The translations under genes and the position numbers were made by a program. Positions 18,996-27,858 of a stretch of 64,000 bases of DNA are shown in pieces (the first letter of the stretch is position 1; each line of letters opens with the position of its first letter). Location: the NCBI GenBank assembly GCA_026931725.1, contig JAIXLE010000059.1:62001-126000 (forward strand). The letters run 5' to 3'. Under the pieces are notes generated by a model, which saw nothing but the letters and a program-made list of their open reading frames with translations, made no database searches and was not told where the DNA came from. This DNA comes from Bacteroidales bacterium (lineage in GTDB: Bacteria; Planctomycetota; Planctomycetia; Gemmatales; Gemmataceae).

Positions 18996-19811
18996 ATGCT
19001 CCGTTCCCTTCTGCTCGCCGGTTGTTCGCTCGTCCTGACTTGGGGATTGGCTCCAGGTCAGGATGATGGCGAGATGGAAAAGCCGTCTCCCGAATTGACC
19101 AAGCTCATCAAACAGTTCAAGAACTTCGATGCCCGCCGCCGACTCGATGCCCTGGAGAAAGTCGCCAAACTCGGTGAAGCGGGACGAACCGCGACACCGG
19201 CTTTGCTCGATTTCCTGACCACGCCCAAGCTCAGCCCCAAGTTCCAGAATGCGGCGCTGGCCACGTTGGAGAAGGTCAACCCCAAAGTCCACAAACCGCT
19301 GTTATCGCTGCTTTTGGACGAATCGACGGAGACACGCACGGAAGCCCTGACCCAAGTGGGTGAGTTCACGGAAGCCGAGCTGAAATCGTTCTTTCCGGTC
19401 TTCCTACGCACATTCACGATGGAGCGGGTACGCTCACGGGGGGAATCCGTCCTGCTCCCCCAGTATCTGACCCTGATGGCGGACCACTACGCGGACAAGC
19501 CAGAAGTCGCCGATGCGTTCATTCAAACGATTGCCTACAACCCGGCTGCGCGTGGCAGCGCCGCCCGCACCCAAGCCGTGACGCTCGCACCCAATCTGAC
19601 ACTCGATCGCAAACTGTATTACAAAGCGCTTCTCTCCGCGTTGAACGACGACAACCCCGAAGCCCGTACCGCCGTCATTCAAGCCATCGGCGCGTACAAG
19701 GAAGAGGCACGGGCGTTGCTCCCGATCCTGAAACGGTTGAAGTTTGACAAAACCCAGTCCGTCCGTGAGGCGGCATCCGTGGCCGTGTACCTGATCGAGG
19801 GAGAAAAATGA
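18996..19811 (+). CDS. Secreted HEAT-like repeat protein
   Basis: 271 residues from the ATG at 18996, which has GAGGT 9 nt upstream. The frame extends back into acnA but without plausible coding. A signal peptide (MLRSLLLAGCSLVLTWGLAP) may be lipoprotein-like, with Cys at position 10. The rest is helical repeats resembling HEAT units (for example DARRRLDALEKVAKLGEAGRT and DNPEARTAVIQAIGAYKEEA). HEAT proteins usually serve as protein-interaction scaffolds and no catalytic motif is visible. Its stop overlaps the next start as ATGA at 19808-19811, so the two genes are translationally coupled. Confidence 0.75.
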   Translation: MLRSLLLAGCSLVLTWGLAPGQDDGEMEKPSPELTKLIKQFKNFDARRRLDALEKVAKLGEAGRTATPALLDFLTTPKLSPKFQNAALATLEKVNPKVHKPLLSLLLDESTETRTEALTQVGEFTEAELKSFFPVFLRTFTMERVRSRGESVLLPQYLTLMADHYADKPEVADAFIQTIAYNPAARGSAARTQAVTLAPNLTLDRKLYYKALLSALNDDNPEARTAVIQAIGAYKEEARALLPILKRLKFDKTQSVREAASVAVYLIEGEK

Positions 19812-20698
19812 TTCCGAATCGTCGACAGTTCCTTGCCGCGTCCGCGGCCATCGGCTTCGGTGCGGGTTCAACCTGGGCCATCGAACCGATCCAGCGGCCC
19901 GCCGGTGCCCCGAAGCTGAAACTCAGCCTCGCTGCGTACAGCTTCCACCGGCAGTTGAACTTGAAGTCGCCGAAAATGACGCTGTTCGATTTCATCGAAT
20001 TGGCTGGGAAATTGCCGCTCGATGCGGTCGAACTCACATCGTACTATTTTGCCGAAACATCGGATGAATACCTGAAGAAGTTGAAGAAAGCCTGCGACGC
20101 GAAGAAACTGGCCATCTCCGGGGTGCCGGTGCGGAGCGACTTCTGCGTCGCGGATGAGAAGAAACGGCAGGCGGACATTGAGCATGTCAAGACTTGGACC
20201 GACCGGGCCGCGTTCCTCGGAGCCCCAGCCGTGCGGATCTTTGCCGGAGTCATCCCGAAGGGCGACACCCTGGCCATCGCCCAGAAGCGTGTCGTGGCGG
20301 CTCTGGAAGAATGCTGCGCCCATGCCGAGAAACGCGGCGTGCTGCTGGCTCTGGAAAACCACGGCGGCATCACCTCGACACCCGAACAATTGCTCGCCCT
20401 GGTCAAACCCGTACAGTCCCGCGCCCTCGGGGTCAACATCGACACGGGCAACTTCCACACCGCCGACCCCTACGCGGACATCGCCAAGATTGCCCCTTAC
20501 GGTGTCACGGTGCAGGTGAAAACCGAGGTGGCTCCGCACAACAAGAAGGAAGACGCGGACCTCAAACGGGTGATTCAGATCATCCGCGATGCGAACTACC
20601 ACGGTTACATCGCGCTGGAGTACGAAGCCGCCGAAGACCCCCACGTTGCGGTGCCCCGGCACATCCAGACGCTACGCAACCTGATCGGCCCCGCGTGA
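19808..20698 (+). CDS. Tat-exported sugar phosphate isomerase/epimerase-family (TIM barrel) protein
   Basis: 296 residues. The N-terminus has a twin-arginine signal (NRRQFLAASAAIGFGAG). The mature part is an AP-endonuclease-2-like TIM barrel: LSLAAYSFHRQL, DAVELTSYYF, VRIFAGVIPKG, LALENHGGITST (metal-ligand Glu/His), GVNIDTGNFHTADP and YIALEYEAAEDP. These metal-dependent isomerases or epimerases act on sugars and inositol derivatives. Export by Tat implies folding with the metal in the cytoplasm. It is coupled by ATGA overlap to the HEAT-like gene, and its 3' end overlaps the convergent phosphopantetheinyl transferase by 27 bp. Confidence 0.87.
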   Translation: MIPNRRQFLAASAAIGFGAGSTWAIEPIQRPAGAPKLKLSLAAYSFHRQLNLKSPKMTLFDFIELAGKLPLDAVELTSYYFAETSDEYLKKLKKACDAKKLAISGVPVRSDFCVADEKKRQADIEHVKTWTDRAAFLGAPAVRIFAGVIPKGDTLAIAQKRVVAALEECCAHAEKRGVLLALENHGGITSTPEQLLALVKPVQSRALGVNIDTGNFHTADPYADIAKIAPYGVTVQVKTEVAPHNKKEDADLKRVIQIIRDANYHGYIALEYEAAEDPHVAVPRHIQTLRNLIGPA

Positions 20699-21472
20699 GG
20701 TTTCCCTTTCCTCCGGTGAATGGGGGCACACAACCGGGGACGGCAGTCCCCGGTTTTCCGAAATGCATTCGTGGTCTTGCAGCGCCAGCGCGGCGAGGTG
20801 CCGCTCGGTGGGCTGCCAGACCTGGAGCGACCAGTGCGGCCCCATCGCCGCAGCGCAGCCTGTGAGTCCTAGCACGCGAGCCGGTGTCTGTGGGTCCATG
20901 TCCATCACGCAATGTTCCAGCCCGCGTGCCCCGCAGCCGACTCCCTTCAACAACGCTTCCTTGCAGACCCAGCCCTTGAAGAACCCCGGCAATTTCTGCT
21001 CCACCGGCAGTTGCCGATACTGTACCCGCTCGGCCAGCGCGAAGAACCGTTCGACTAACCCATCCGCGGAGGGCATCGGTCGCAGCGGTTCCGCGTCGAT
21101 CCCGACGGGCACCGGAGCCGTCACGATCAGACCGAGTCCGTCCGTGTGGGAGACGTTGAAATGAAAATCGGCTCCGTCCCGCAAGTACGGCTTCCCATCC
21201 GGGGTGACGCTCAGTGGCACGGCTTGCGGGGCCAGCCCGAGCCGTGCCCCCAACACCAGACGCAGCACCGTGCGAACCGTGAGGAACTGCTGACGGGGTC
21301 GCTCGATGGCGTACCGATCGGCACGGGCGATCTCGTCCGGTGTCAGGACCGCTTGCGTTTCGGCCCATTCCGCCAGTGCGGGAGTCAGTTCCAGTTCGAG
21401 TATCCGCACGCGATCGGGGAACGGGGTGCTGCTGCGTTCGCGGGGGTCGAACCGCTGGATGGTGACGTTCAT
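20672..21472 (-). CDS. 4'-phosphopantetheinyl transferase (Sfp type)
   Basis: 266 residues from the ATG at 21472 (MNVTIQRFDP). ATG at 21523 is an alternative that would overlap the divergent DUF1573 gene. Motifs: HFNVSHTDGLGL, PVGIDAEPLRP (Mg-binding Asp) and GWVCKEALLKGVG (W-C-KE-xx-K), the Sfp/AcpT signature. It transfers the phosphopantetheine arm of CoA to carrier proteins. No polyketide or non-ribosomal synthetase lies in the window. The last 35 or so residues are encoded by a palindromic repeat (20732-20755) and its flank, so the C-terminus looks extended by that element. Confidence 0.85.
   Translation of the reverse strand: MNVTIQRFDPRERSSTPFPDRVRILELELTPALAEWAETQAVLTPDEIARADRYAIERPRQQFLTVRTVLRLVLGARLGLAPQAVPLSVTPDGKPYLRDGADFHFNVSHTDGLGLIVTAPVPVGIDAEPLRPMPSADGLVERFFALAERVQYRQLPVEQKLPGFFKGWVCKEALLKGVGCGARGLEHCVMDMDPQTPARVLGLTGCAAAMGPHWSLQVWQPTERHLAALALQDHECISENRGLPSPVVCPHSPEERETSRGADQVA
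20732..20755. repeat. Palindromic repeat copy 1, terminator-like hairpin
   Basis: AACCGGGGAC and GTCCCCGGTT form a perfect 10-bp stem with loop GGCA, followed on the + strand by TTCCGAAAT. Together with the final TT of the arm this makes a TTTT run. It sits between convergent genes but inside the 3' coding part of the phosphopantetheinyl transferase. The same arms and the same TTCCGA flank recur at 36697-36720 with loop GATC. It could terminate transcription of the isomerase gene, or be a dispersed palindromic element. Confidence 0.8.
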
Positions 21473-21521
21473 GAACCCATTCGGGGTTGCTGGCCAGGGC
21501 CGGTGTGGGTACAGAACCGGC

Positions 21522-22520
21522 ATGATGACACTCTTTCTTTCCATCGTATGCGCCGTGCCCCCTGCGCTCACCTGTCCCACGCCGGTTGCCGACGTGGGGG
21601 AAGTCCGCAGCGGGCCGCCACTGGTGCAATCCTTCCAACTGACGAACCCGCTCCGGGACCGGGCTATTCACATCACCGGCCTGATGTGCGGTTGCCTGCG
21701 CCGTGATCTCGGTCAGGAACGGCTGGCACCGGGGGAATCGACCGAGTTACGGGTCGCCGTCAACACCCTCACCCAGCCGGAAGGGCCAAATACCTGGCGG
21801 GTCAGCGTGCGGTATCGGCTCGAACCCAGGGCCGGAGAGCCGGAACCGGAGATGGTCGAATACAAACTCGATCTGACGGTTGTGGCCAAGCTCGTGCGAG
21901 AAATCAGCGTGACCCCGCCCGCGGTGGCGTTTTCCACCACGGGAGCCGCCCAGCAAACCTTGATCGTCACGGATCGCCGGGATCGGCCATTGACCGTGAC
22001 TCATGCCCGGACCACTTCCCCCCATTTGACCGCGACTTTGGGCGAAACGCGCACGGAAGAGGGGGAGCATCACCAGGCGTTGGCGCTCGCGTTGGCCGCG
22101 TCGATGCCGGTCGGTGATACTCAGGAAACCGTGGTTCTGACGACGAATGACCCCGCGTGCCCGGAACTGCGGGTGCCGGTCACGGTGCATCGTCGAGCCG
22201 CGCACGGCGTGACCGCTTCCCCGGCACAAGTGGAACTGGTGTTGGCATCGGGTGTGCCCGCATCGCGGTTGGTGCAGTTCCGCGCCGGTGGGCAGCCGGT
22301 ACGGATTCAAGCGGTCGAGTCCTCACACCCGGCCATCACGACGAAATGGGCCTCTCCGGGTGGTCCGGTCGCCACGCTGCGTGTGACCCTGCCCGCGACG
22401 TTCTCCGGGGAAGCCGGGGAAACCGCTGGGACAGCCGGGGAAGCCATGATTCGGGTGACGTTCACCGAACCGGCCCATGCGGAAGTGCGCATTCCGATTC
22501 GTTGGTCGAACCGCCCGTAA
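21522..22520 (+). CDS. DUF1573-family secreted protein
   Basis: 332 residues from ATG 21522 (ATG 21525 is equally possible), with a short signal peptide (MTLFLSIVCAVPPALT). TPVADVGEVRSGPPLVQSFQLTN and the pattern GLMCGCLRRDLGQERLAPGES match the DUF1573 unit (C-G-C after an Ig-like strand). A second similar beta-rich unit follows (AFSTTGAAQQTLIVTDRRDR ... VVLTTNDPACPELRVPVTV), then a third. Such ASPM/SPD-2/Hydin-like Ig folds are common, mostly uncharacterised, secreted planctomycete proteins. It is divergent from the phosphopantetheinyl transferase by about 50 bp. Confidence 0.75.
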   Translation: MMTLFLSIVCAVPPALTCPTPVADVGEVRSGPPLVQSFQLTNPLRDRAIHITGLMCGCLRRDLGQERLAPGESTELRVAVNTLTQPEGPNTWRVSVRYRLEPRAGEPEPEMVEYKLDLTVVAKLVREISVTPPAVAFSTTGAAQQTLIVTDRRDRPLTVTHARTTSPHLTATLGETRTEEGEHHQALALALAASMPVGDTQETVVLTTNDPACPELRVPVTVHRRAAHGVTASPAQVELVLASGVPASRLVQFRAGGQPVRIQAVESSHPAITTKWASPGGPVATLRVTLPATFSGEAGETAGTAGEAMIRVTFTEPAHAEVRIPIRWSNRP

Positions 22521-22626
22521 GTGGATTGACCAGAACGGAGTTGATACATAGTTTCACTGTACGGGTTGTTCGAGCATACTGGTGTGAACCCTCCGTGGCC
22601 ATCGTCGATGACGTTGAGGAGCAGGT

Positions 22627-23334
22627 GTGACGGAGGAACAGCGGCCAGAACCGGATACGCGGTTCTCACGCGCATCAGCGCATCGGCTCAGTCAGTATCT
22701 GCGTTGCCTGGGTACAGAAGCCCGTTCCGGCGGAACCGTGTCCAGTGTGGAACTGGCCGGAGCGGTCGGCGTGAGCGCGGCCCAGGTTCGGCGTGATCTG
22801 GCGGCGTTGGGGCACCTCGGGCAGCGCGGCATCGGCTACGACGCGGCCGGACTCGCCCAGGCGATTCGGCATACCCTCGGCATCGACCGGAACTGGCGGG
22901 CCGTCATCGTCGGGGTCGGGAACCTCGCGCGGGCTTTGCTGCGCTATCAGGGCTTCCGCAATCAGGGGTTTCTGATCGTCGGTTTGTTCGACACGGATGC
23001 GACCAAGATTGGCCAGATCATCGAAGGGTTGCCGGTCGAACCGATCGCGGCGATTCCAGAACGGATTCCCCAACTCGCCCCGGAAATCGCGGTGTTGACG
23101 TTGCCATCCGAACCTGCCCAATGCGTTGCGGATCAACTGGTTGCGGCTGGTGTGCGCGGATTATTGAACTTCGCCCCGGTGCTGCTGCAAACGCCGTCTT
23201 CCGTACAAGTGGTCAATGTCGATCTGGCGATTCAACTCGAACAGCTCGCCTACCAGGTCCAGTTGCGGCATGGGCATGATTCCCCGGACGATGCCGAGGA
23301 TGACTCCAGCGACTCGGACCCAGACGCACCTTGA
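22627..23334 (+). CDS. rex: Redox-sensing transcriptional repressor Rex
   Basis: 235 residues. An N-terminal winged helix (RLSQYLRCLG ... SSVELAGAVGVSAAQVRRDLA) with the conserved LG.RG.GY loop (LGQRGIGYDAAGL) precedes a Rossmann domain AVIVGVGNLARALLRYQGF that senses NADH/NAD+. LNFAPVLLQTP and the C-terminal domain-swapped helix fit the family. The last 16 residues are Asp/Ser-rich. The start is GTG at 22627 with AGGAG 8 nt upstream. No clear Rex operator (TTGTGAA-N6-TTCACAA) was found upstream. The secreted chorismate mutase gene starts 22 bp downstream. Confidence 0.95.
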   Translation: MTEEQRPEPDTRFSRASAHRLSQYLRCLGTEARSGGTVSSVELAGAVGVSAAQVRRDLAALGHLGQRGIGYDAAGLAQAIRHTLGIDRNWRAVIVGVGNLARALLRYQGFRNQGFLIVGLFDTDATKIGQIIEGLPVEPIAAIPERIPQLAPEIAVLTLPSEPAQCVADQLVAAGVRGLLNFAPVLLQTPSSVQVVNVDLAIQLEQLAYQVQLRHGHDSPDDAEDDSSDSDPDAP

Positions 23335-23356
23335 CCCGGACATCACCGAGCTTTTC

Positions 23357-23926
23357 ATGAATCGTGATCCGCGGACACCAAGCCGGGCTGTGCTGATGGC
23401 CTTGTTGGCCGGGTTGGCGCTCAGTGGATGGGCACTGGCTCCCGTGGAACGGGGCACACCACCGGAACGGCGAATTCTCACGCTGATGCGAGACAGACTG
23501 GCGGTGATGCCGGCGGTCGCCCGTTGGAAGTGGAATCATCAAGCCCCGATCACAGACCCCATCCGGGAACGCGCACTACTGGCCCAACTCCGGCAACAGG
23601 CTCAGGAACAGGGGCTTGATTCCGATTGTGTGGAACGCTTCTTCTCGGCTCAGTTCGATGCGGCGAAGCAGTTGCAAGAAGAGGAGTTTCGCCGCTGGCG
23701 GATGACCCAACAGGAACCGTTCCGCACGGTGCCGGATTTGCGAACGGAAATTCGCCCCGCAATCGACCGCATCAACGCGGCTCTGCTGGAAGTCCTGCGG
23801 GAAAGAGCGTCTCTCCGCCCGGCCCAGCTTCCGCAGTTGGCCGAGCGGTTGCTGATCGGACCCGGCATCACCCCGGCCATCCGTGCAACCGCCGTGCAGC
23901 CGTTGCTTCTACTTGCCCAACCGTGA
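23357..23926 (+). CDS. Secreted chorismate mutase (gamma-AroQ type)
   Basis: 189 residues from the ATG at 23357. An N-terminal membrane/signal segment (AVLMALLAGLALSGWALAP) is followed by the AroQ helices: ILTLMRDRLAVMPAVARWKW, then PITDPIRERALL, GLDSDCVERFFSAQFDAAKQLQEE and FRRW. The order and spacing match the gamma subclass of periplasmic chorismate mutases, which convert chorismate to prephenate outside the cytoplasm. The second half is helical. Its stop overlaps the convergent chalcone isomerase-like gene by 18 bp. Why a planctomycete exports the enzyme is unknown. Confidence 0.85.
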   Translation: MNRDPRTPSRAVLMALLAGLALSGWALAPVERGTPPERRILTLMRDRLAVMPAVARWKWNHQAPITDPIRERALLAQLRQQAQEQGLDSDCVERFFSAQFDAAKQLQEEEFRRWRMTQQEPFRTVPDLRTEIRPAIDRINAALLEVLRERASLRPAQLPQLAERLLIGPGITPAIRATAVQPLLLLAQP

Positions 23927-24502
23927 TACAAGCCCGGCCTTGATCCCCGCGTGAACCGGCTGGGTTCCGAGGTACGCATTCCACACCGCCTGGGTGAATG
24001 CCGCGTTCTTGATGGTCAGATCGACCCGATTGATGATCGAGACTTTGAGTTCCCCATTCGGAGCGGCGAGCAGCATGATGTGGTCGCCTTTGCGGAGTGG
24101 TTTGTTGCCCAAGGCCGTGCTGATCTGGGCAAAGTCGCCGTTGAACTGGCTGGCATCCTGCGAACCGCCGATCGCGGATTTGATGGCATCGGTAAAGTCC
24201 CGCACGCTGACTTCCCGTTCCATGACGAGGTAAAACATTTTCGCGGCCTTGGCCTGGGCTACCTCATCAGCCGTGGTGGCTTTGATGTCTTCCTGCAGGA
24301 AGCTCCCCATGGCGTAGACTTTGAAAATGAGCTTCGTGCGCAGAGCGGTGCCGGTCAAATTCAGAGCCACGGGCTTACCCGCAACAGGCAAAGTGACACG
24401 GGTGGGGAACCGCACCGCGGACCCCTCTACACCCACGGTTTCTTGTGCGAACGCGGGCAGCGTGACCGTCAGGGCCAGAAGACAGCAGAAATAACGGTGC
24501 AT
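23909..24502 (-). CDS. Secreted chalcone isomerase-like protein
   Basis: 197 residues with a signal peptide (MHRYFCCLLALTVTLPAFAQ). The mature protein resembles the bacterial chalcone isomerase-like family: FPTRVTLPVAGKPVALNLTGTALRTKLIFKVYAMGSFL, then YLVMEREVSVRDFTDAIKSAI and IMLLAAPNGELKVSIINRVDLTI. Bacterial members are mostly non-catalytic or of unknown ligand, so no flavonoid role is implied. GAGGTG lies 5 nt before the ATG. A TATAAT-like element lies about 130 bp upstream (24636-24631). Confidence 0.8.
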   Translation of the reverse strand: MHRYFCCLLALTVTLPAFAQETVGVEGSAVRFPTRVTLPVAGKPVALNLTGTALRTKLIFKVYAMGSFLQEDIKATTADEVAQAKAAKMFYLVMEREVSVRDFTDAIKSAIGGSQDASQFNGDFAQISTALGNKPLRKGDHIMLLAAPNGELKVSIINRVDLTIKNAAFTQAVWNAYLGTQPVHAGIKAGLVSRLGK

Positions 24503-24630
24503 CCTACACCTCGGAGAATCGGGGGTTGAGGTTATCGGCCCCTGTGGGGCTGCCGTTAGTGTGGTCCAAGAACGGCCCTGGCCGCAACCCCGATTCGGTT
24601 GGTGGCGGGGGAGCGCGGACCAAGCGGAGG

Positions 24631-24636
24631 ATTATA
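24631..24636 (-). promoter_or_regulatory. Candidate -10 element upstream of chalcone isomerase-like gene
   Basis: On the minus strand a perfect TATAAT lies in the 165-bp gap between the WD40 gene stop and the start at 24502. The best upstream hexamer is TTGCCG with a 19-nt spacer, longer than optimal. A leader of about 120 nt is implied. Confidence 0.35.
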
Positions 24637-24667
24637 CGCCGAGCGACAGGCCGCCCGGCAAGAGCCC

Positions 24668-27649
24668 TCACTTGGGCAACGGTAGAATCACGGCATCGCA
24701 CTCGGTCTGGAGCCGGGAACGGATGCCGAACCCGAGCAGAATCGCGGCCCCATCCGGGCGGACGGCCAACGCATGAACCGGGCCGTGCGGCAATTCCAGC
24801 CCCGCGATGAGCTTCCCATCCGCGACGGACCAGACCGCCAGATACCCAGCCCCACGCGGTGCCGGTCCCACCGTGACGAGACGTTGACCATCGGGGGTGA
24901 ACTGCGCCGCGTTCACGAAACCGGGATGGGTGGCTCGCGGCAATCCGGGCGGTGGGGTCGGCATCTTGGGGTTCGCCAACAGATGTTCTGGTTCCCCCGT
25001 GGTGAAGTTCCACACAATCGCCGTGCGGTCACTCGAACAACTGGCAAGATGTTTCCCCGCGGAATCGACCGCGACCCCGAACACCTGATCCCGGTGGCCG
25101 ATACTGGGCGGTGCGTTCAGATAGCCGCCGCCCAGGCTGCCGAGAATCGCGGGAGCTGTCTGCCCCACGGTCGGTTCGGGCGGGTAACGGTCGATGGCGG
25201 GCTTTGTTTCCCGCACCAGTTTCGCACTGGCCACGTCCCAGAGTTTCAGCGCATGATCGAAACTGCCCGTCACGATCTGAGAGTCGTTCGGCGACCAGGC
25301 CAGGCAGTAGATCGCGCCGGGTTGCGGTTGCGTGTGGGCGGCGATGGTCTTGGTGGCCTGTCCTTTTTCCACGTCCCAGATCCGCAGTTGGCCATCGTGG
25401 CAACCCGTTGCCAATTGCTTGCTGGTATGGTCAAAAGCGACGGCATCCACCAAATTCGGATGCGTGAGCGATTTGAGAGGCTGAATCGGCGCGAAGGACC
25501 AGATACGGCACTGTTTGTCATCGGACGCGGTCAGCACGGAATTGCCATCATTCGTGACCGCCAAGCCGTGGGTGGGGGTGGCATGGGCGTAGGTCTGAAT
25601 CGGTTGGCCGAACTCTGGCGGTAGCGGTTGATTCGGGTCGAAGTCCAGATTCCAGGCGATCGCGCGTTGGTCCGAGAGCAGGCCGATGACCGCGAGATTA
25701 CTGGGGTGGAACAGGAGTTCGGTTACCTTCACCCCGTTGGCCCCGATGGAGAACGACCCGATGACCTGGCCATCGTTTGGGTTGAGGATGCTGATTTTCG
25801 GCTCGGCCCCGTGGGCCACGGCGATGAGCTGATTGTTCTTCGCCGCCGCGATGGCCGTGATGGGACCGGCGACCTCAACGGTCTTATCGACGTTGCCGTT
25901 CCCCGTATTCCAGAACGTGAGGTTGTTCCCCGTGTGGCCGGTGAGCAGTCGTGACCCATTTTGCATGATGGCCAAGGCGGTGCCGATCCGGGTGGGGTCC
26001 ACAATGCGGCGCTGCATCAGCAAGGGATGGAGAGCGACTGTGTTGTCCGCACTGGCGGTGAAGAACCATTGCCCGTTCGGGTGGAACGCCACCGCCGTCA
26101 CCGGGGGAACCGGCGAGCCGGTGGCAGGGCCAGGATGCACGGCGAACTGAAGCCGTTCCCCTTTTTTCAGGTCGATGACCCACGCCGTGTGATTCACCAA
26201 ACCGATGACGAGTTTCGTGCGATCGAAGCTGAAATCCAGAGCGGACACATCCGCGGGCAGCGGGGGAACCGGGATTTCTTTTCCATCACTGTTGTTCCAG
26301 ACTTTGACAATCTTCCCCGATGCGGCGGCGGTGAGGCTGGCATCGCCCGTGACGGCGACTCGGGTGACCGCCGTGGGCAGCGTGCCCAGTTTCTTCGCCG
26401 GTTTCTGCGGGTCGGTTTCCCACAATTTGACCGATTGATCGGTTTCGGCGGTCACGAATTTCCCGGCAGCGCTGGCGGCGATGGCGATAGTCGCTCCCGT
26501 CGTCATGGCGGAACGGGTCGGAGTCTGGTACTCGCGTTCCGGCTTGGGGGCGGGGGCTTCTTTGGGGAACCCGGCTGTCGGCACCCGCCAGACCCGCACG
26601 AACCCATCAGCCCCGGCGGTTTGGAGCTGATCGTTGCTCAAGAATTCGACCGCGACAATCGGCCCAGTGTGAGCGGAAACCGTCGCCCGGAGTTTTCCAT
26701 CGTTGTTCCAGATGAGGAGCTTTCCATCCTTCAAACCAGCGGCGAACGCCTGGGCATTCCCGGACTGGGCCACGGACTGCACCTCGGCAGGGAGTTTGTC
26801 CCAATGAAGTGGCCGTTGCCCATCGGTCAGGCGGGAGAGTTGCACGCCCTTGTCGGTGGTCGCGGTGAGCAAGTGGTTCCCATCCCGCGACAGAGCCAGA
26901 GCAACCAGCGGGGCCGGGAGCGGCGGCGCGGGCTTGCCCGGTGGGTTCGGCAGTTGCGCGGGCCAGAACTGCAATTCCCCATCGGCGGAACTGGTGAAGA
27001 TGGCCCCGTTCGGGGACACGGCCAGCCCCGAGATGGCGGCCTCGGAGACACCCACTTCCGCCAGCAGTTTCGCTTGGGCGACGTTCCAATAGCGCAAGAT
27101 GCGATCCGCGCCGACCGAGAGAAGTTGCTGCCCGCCCGGCGTGAACGTCAACCCGGTCACGGCTCCGGCGTGGCCGGTCAGTTTTGCACTGGGCTTGTTG
27201 TCGGTAGCCGTGAACAGCTGAATGGTCCCATCACTGCCGCCCACGGCATAAGTTTTGCCATCCGTCGTCACGGCGACCGTCGAGGCGGCGACAGGTACGG
27301 TGAGCGTTGCCGTGGGAGTCGGAGCCGGAACCCGCCAGATTTTGGCCTGATTGTCCGCTCCGCCGGAAGCCAGCAAGGTTCCATCCGGGGAGAAGGCGAC
27401 GCTCAGCACCTGATTCTGATGGCCGCTCCGCCCGCCGAGGGTCCGCAGCACTTGGCCAGTCTTCGTATCCCAGAGCTTAATGGTCTTGTCGAAACTGCCG
27501 GTTGCCGCCATGCTACCGTCCGGGCTGAACGCGACCGCATAGACGGGTTCCGTGTGGCCCTTGAAGACCTGAATCGGATCGGGAACTTGCGCGGACAGGA
27601 TTCCGCACACAACGAGAAGCCCGGCAACGGTCAACAGTCGGCGGAGCAT
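24668..27649 (-). CDS. Large secreted WD40-repeat protein
   Basis: 993 residues from the ATG at 27649, with GGAGG 5 nt upstream and a signal peptide (MLRRLLTVAGLLVVCGILSA). The whole mature part is WD40 blades, at least twelve, for example VFKGHTEPVYAVAFSPDG followed by TIKLWDTKTGQ, and further units ending in IKLWD-, VRVWR-, LRIWD- or LKLWD-like strands. That is enough for two beta-propellers. No enzymatic domain is visible. A protein-interaction scaffold outside the cytoplasm is likely. It is divergent from the hemolysin III-like gene across 209 bp. Confidence 0.88.
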   Translation of the reverse strand: MLRRLLTVAGLLVVCGILSAQVPDPIQVFKGHTEPVYAVAFSPDGSMAATGSFDKTIKLWDTKTGQVLRTLGGRSGHQNQVLSVAFSPDGTLLASGGADNQAKIWRVPAPTPTATLTVPVAASTVAVTTDGKTYAVGGSDGTIQLFTATDNKPSAKLTGHAGAVTGLTFTPGGQQLLSVGADRILRYWNVAQAKLLAEVGVSEAAISGLAVSPNGAIFTSSADGELQFWPAQLPNPPGKPAPPLPAPLVALALSRDGNHLLTATTDKGVQLSRLTDGQRPLHWDKLPAEVQSVAQSGNAQAFAAGLKDGKLLIWNNDGKLRATVSAHTGPIVAVEFLSNDQLQTAGADGFVRVWRVPTAGFPKEAPAPKPEREYQTPTRSAMTTGATIAIAASAAGKFVTAETDQSVKLWETDPQKPAKKLGTLPTAVTRVAVTGDASLTAAASGKIVKVWNNSDGKEIPVPPLPADVSALDFSFDRTKLVIGLVNHTAWVIDLKKGERLQFAVHPGPATGSPVPPVTAVAFHPNGQWFFTASADNTVALHPLLMQRRIVDPTRIGTALAIMQNGSRLLTGHTGNNLTFWNTGNGNVDKTVEVAGPITAIAAAKNNQLIAVAHGAEPKISILNPNDGQVIGSFSIGANGVKVTELLFHPSNLAVIGLLSDQRAIAWNLDFDPNQPLPPEFGQPIQTYAHATPTHGLAVTNDGNSVLTASDDKQCRIWSFAPIQPLKSLTHPNLVDAVAFDHTSKQLATGCHDGQLRIWDVEKGQATKTIAAHTQPQPGAIYCLAWSPNDSQIVTGSFDHALKLWDVASAKLVRETKPAIDRYPPEPTVGQTAPAILGSLGGGYLNAPPSIGHRDQVFGVAVDSAGKHLASCSSDRTAIVWNFTTGEPEHLLANPKMPTPPPGLPRATHPGFVNAAQFTPDGQRLVTVGPAPRGAGYLAVWSVADGKLIAGLELPHGPVHALAVRPDGAAILLGFGIRSRLQTECDAVILPLPK

Positions 27650-27858
27650 GAGAGCCTCCGGGGGAGGGTTGGGGAAGTCGTGGACTCTGAGTTTCCCAGG
27701 AAGAACCACCACGGTCAACGCCCTGTTGTAGGGAGTGTAACGGTATTGTGTACACGATGATGGATAGAAATGTTGCGATGACCAGAGACGAACACAAATA
27801 GCTTGGGTTATTTGGGTATTATGGGTAGAACCGATTGACGGAGGATGAGGTAACGGAA

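Noticed and set aside
22521-22626. Rex operator upstream of rex
   Set aside because: Only scattered half-sites are seen; no TTGTGAA-N6-TTCACAA-like palindrome.
27746-27753. GTGTACAC palindrome upstream of the WD40 and hemolysin III-like genes
   Set aside because: Eight bp only, no extension and no second copy; could easily be chance.
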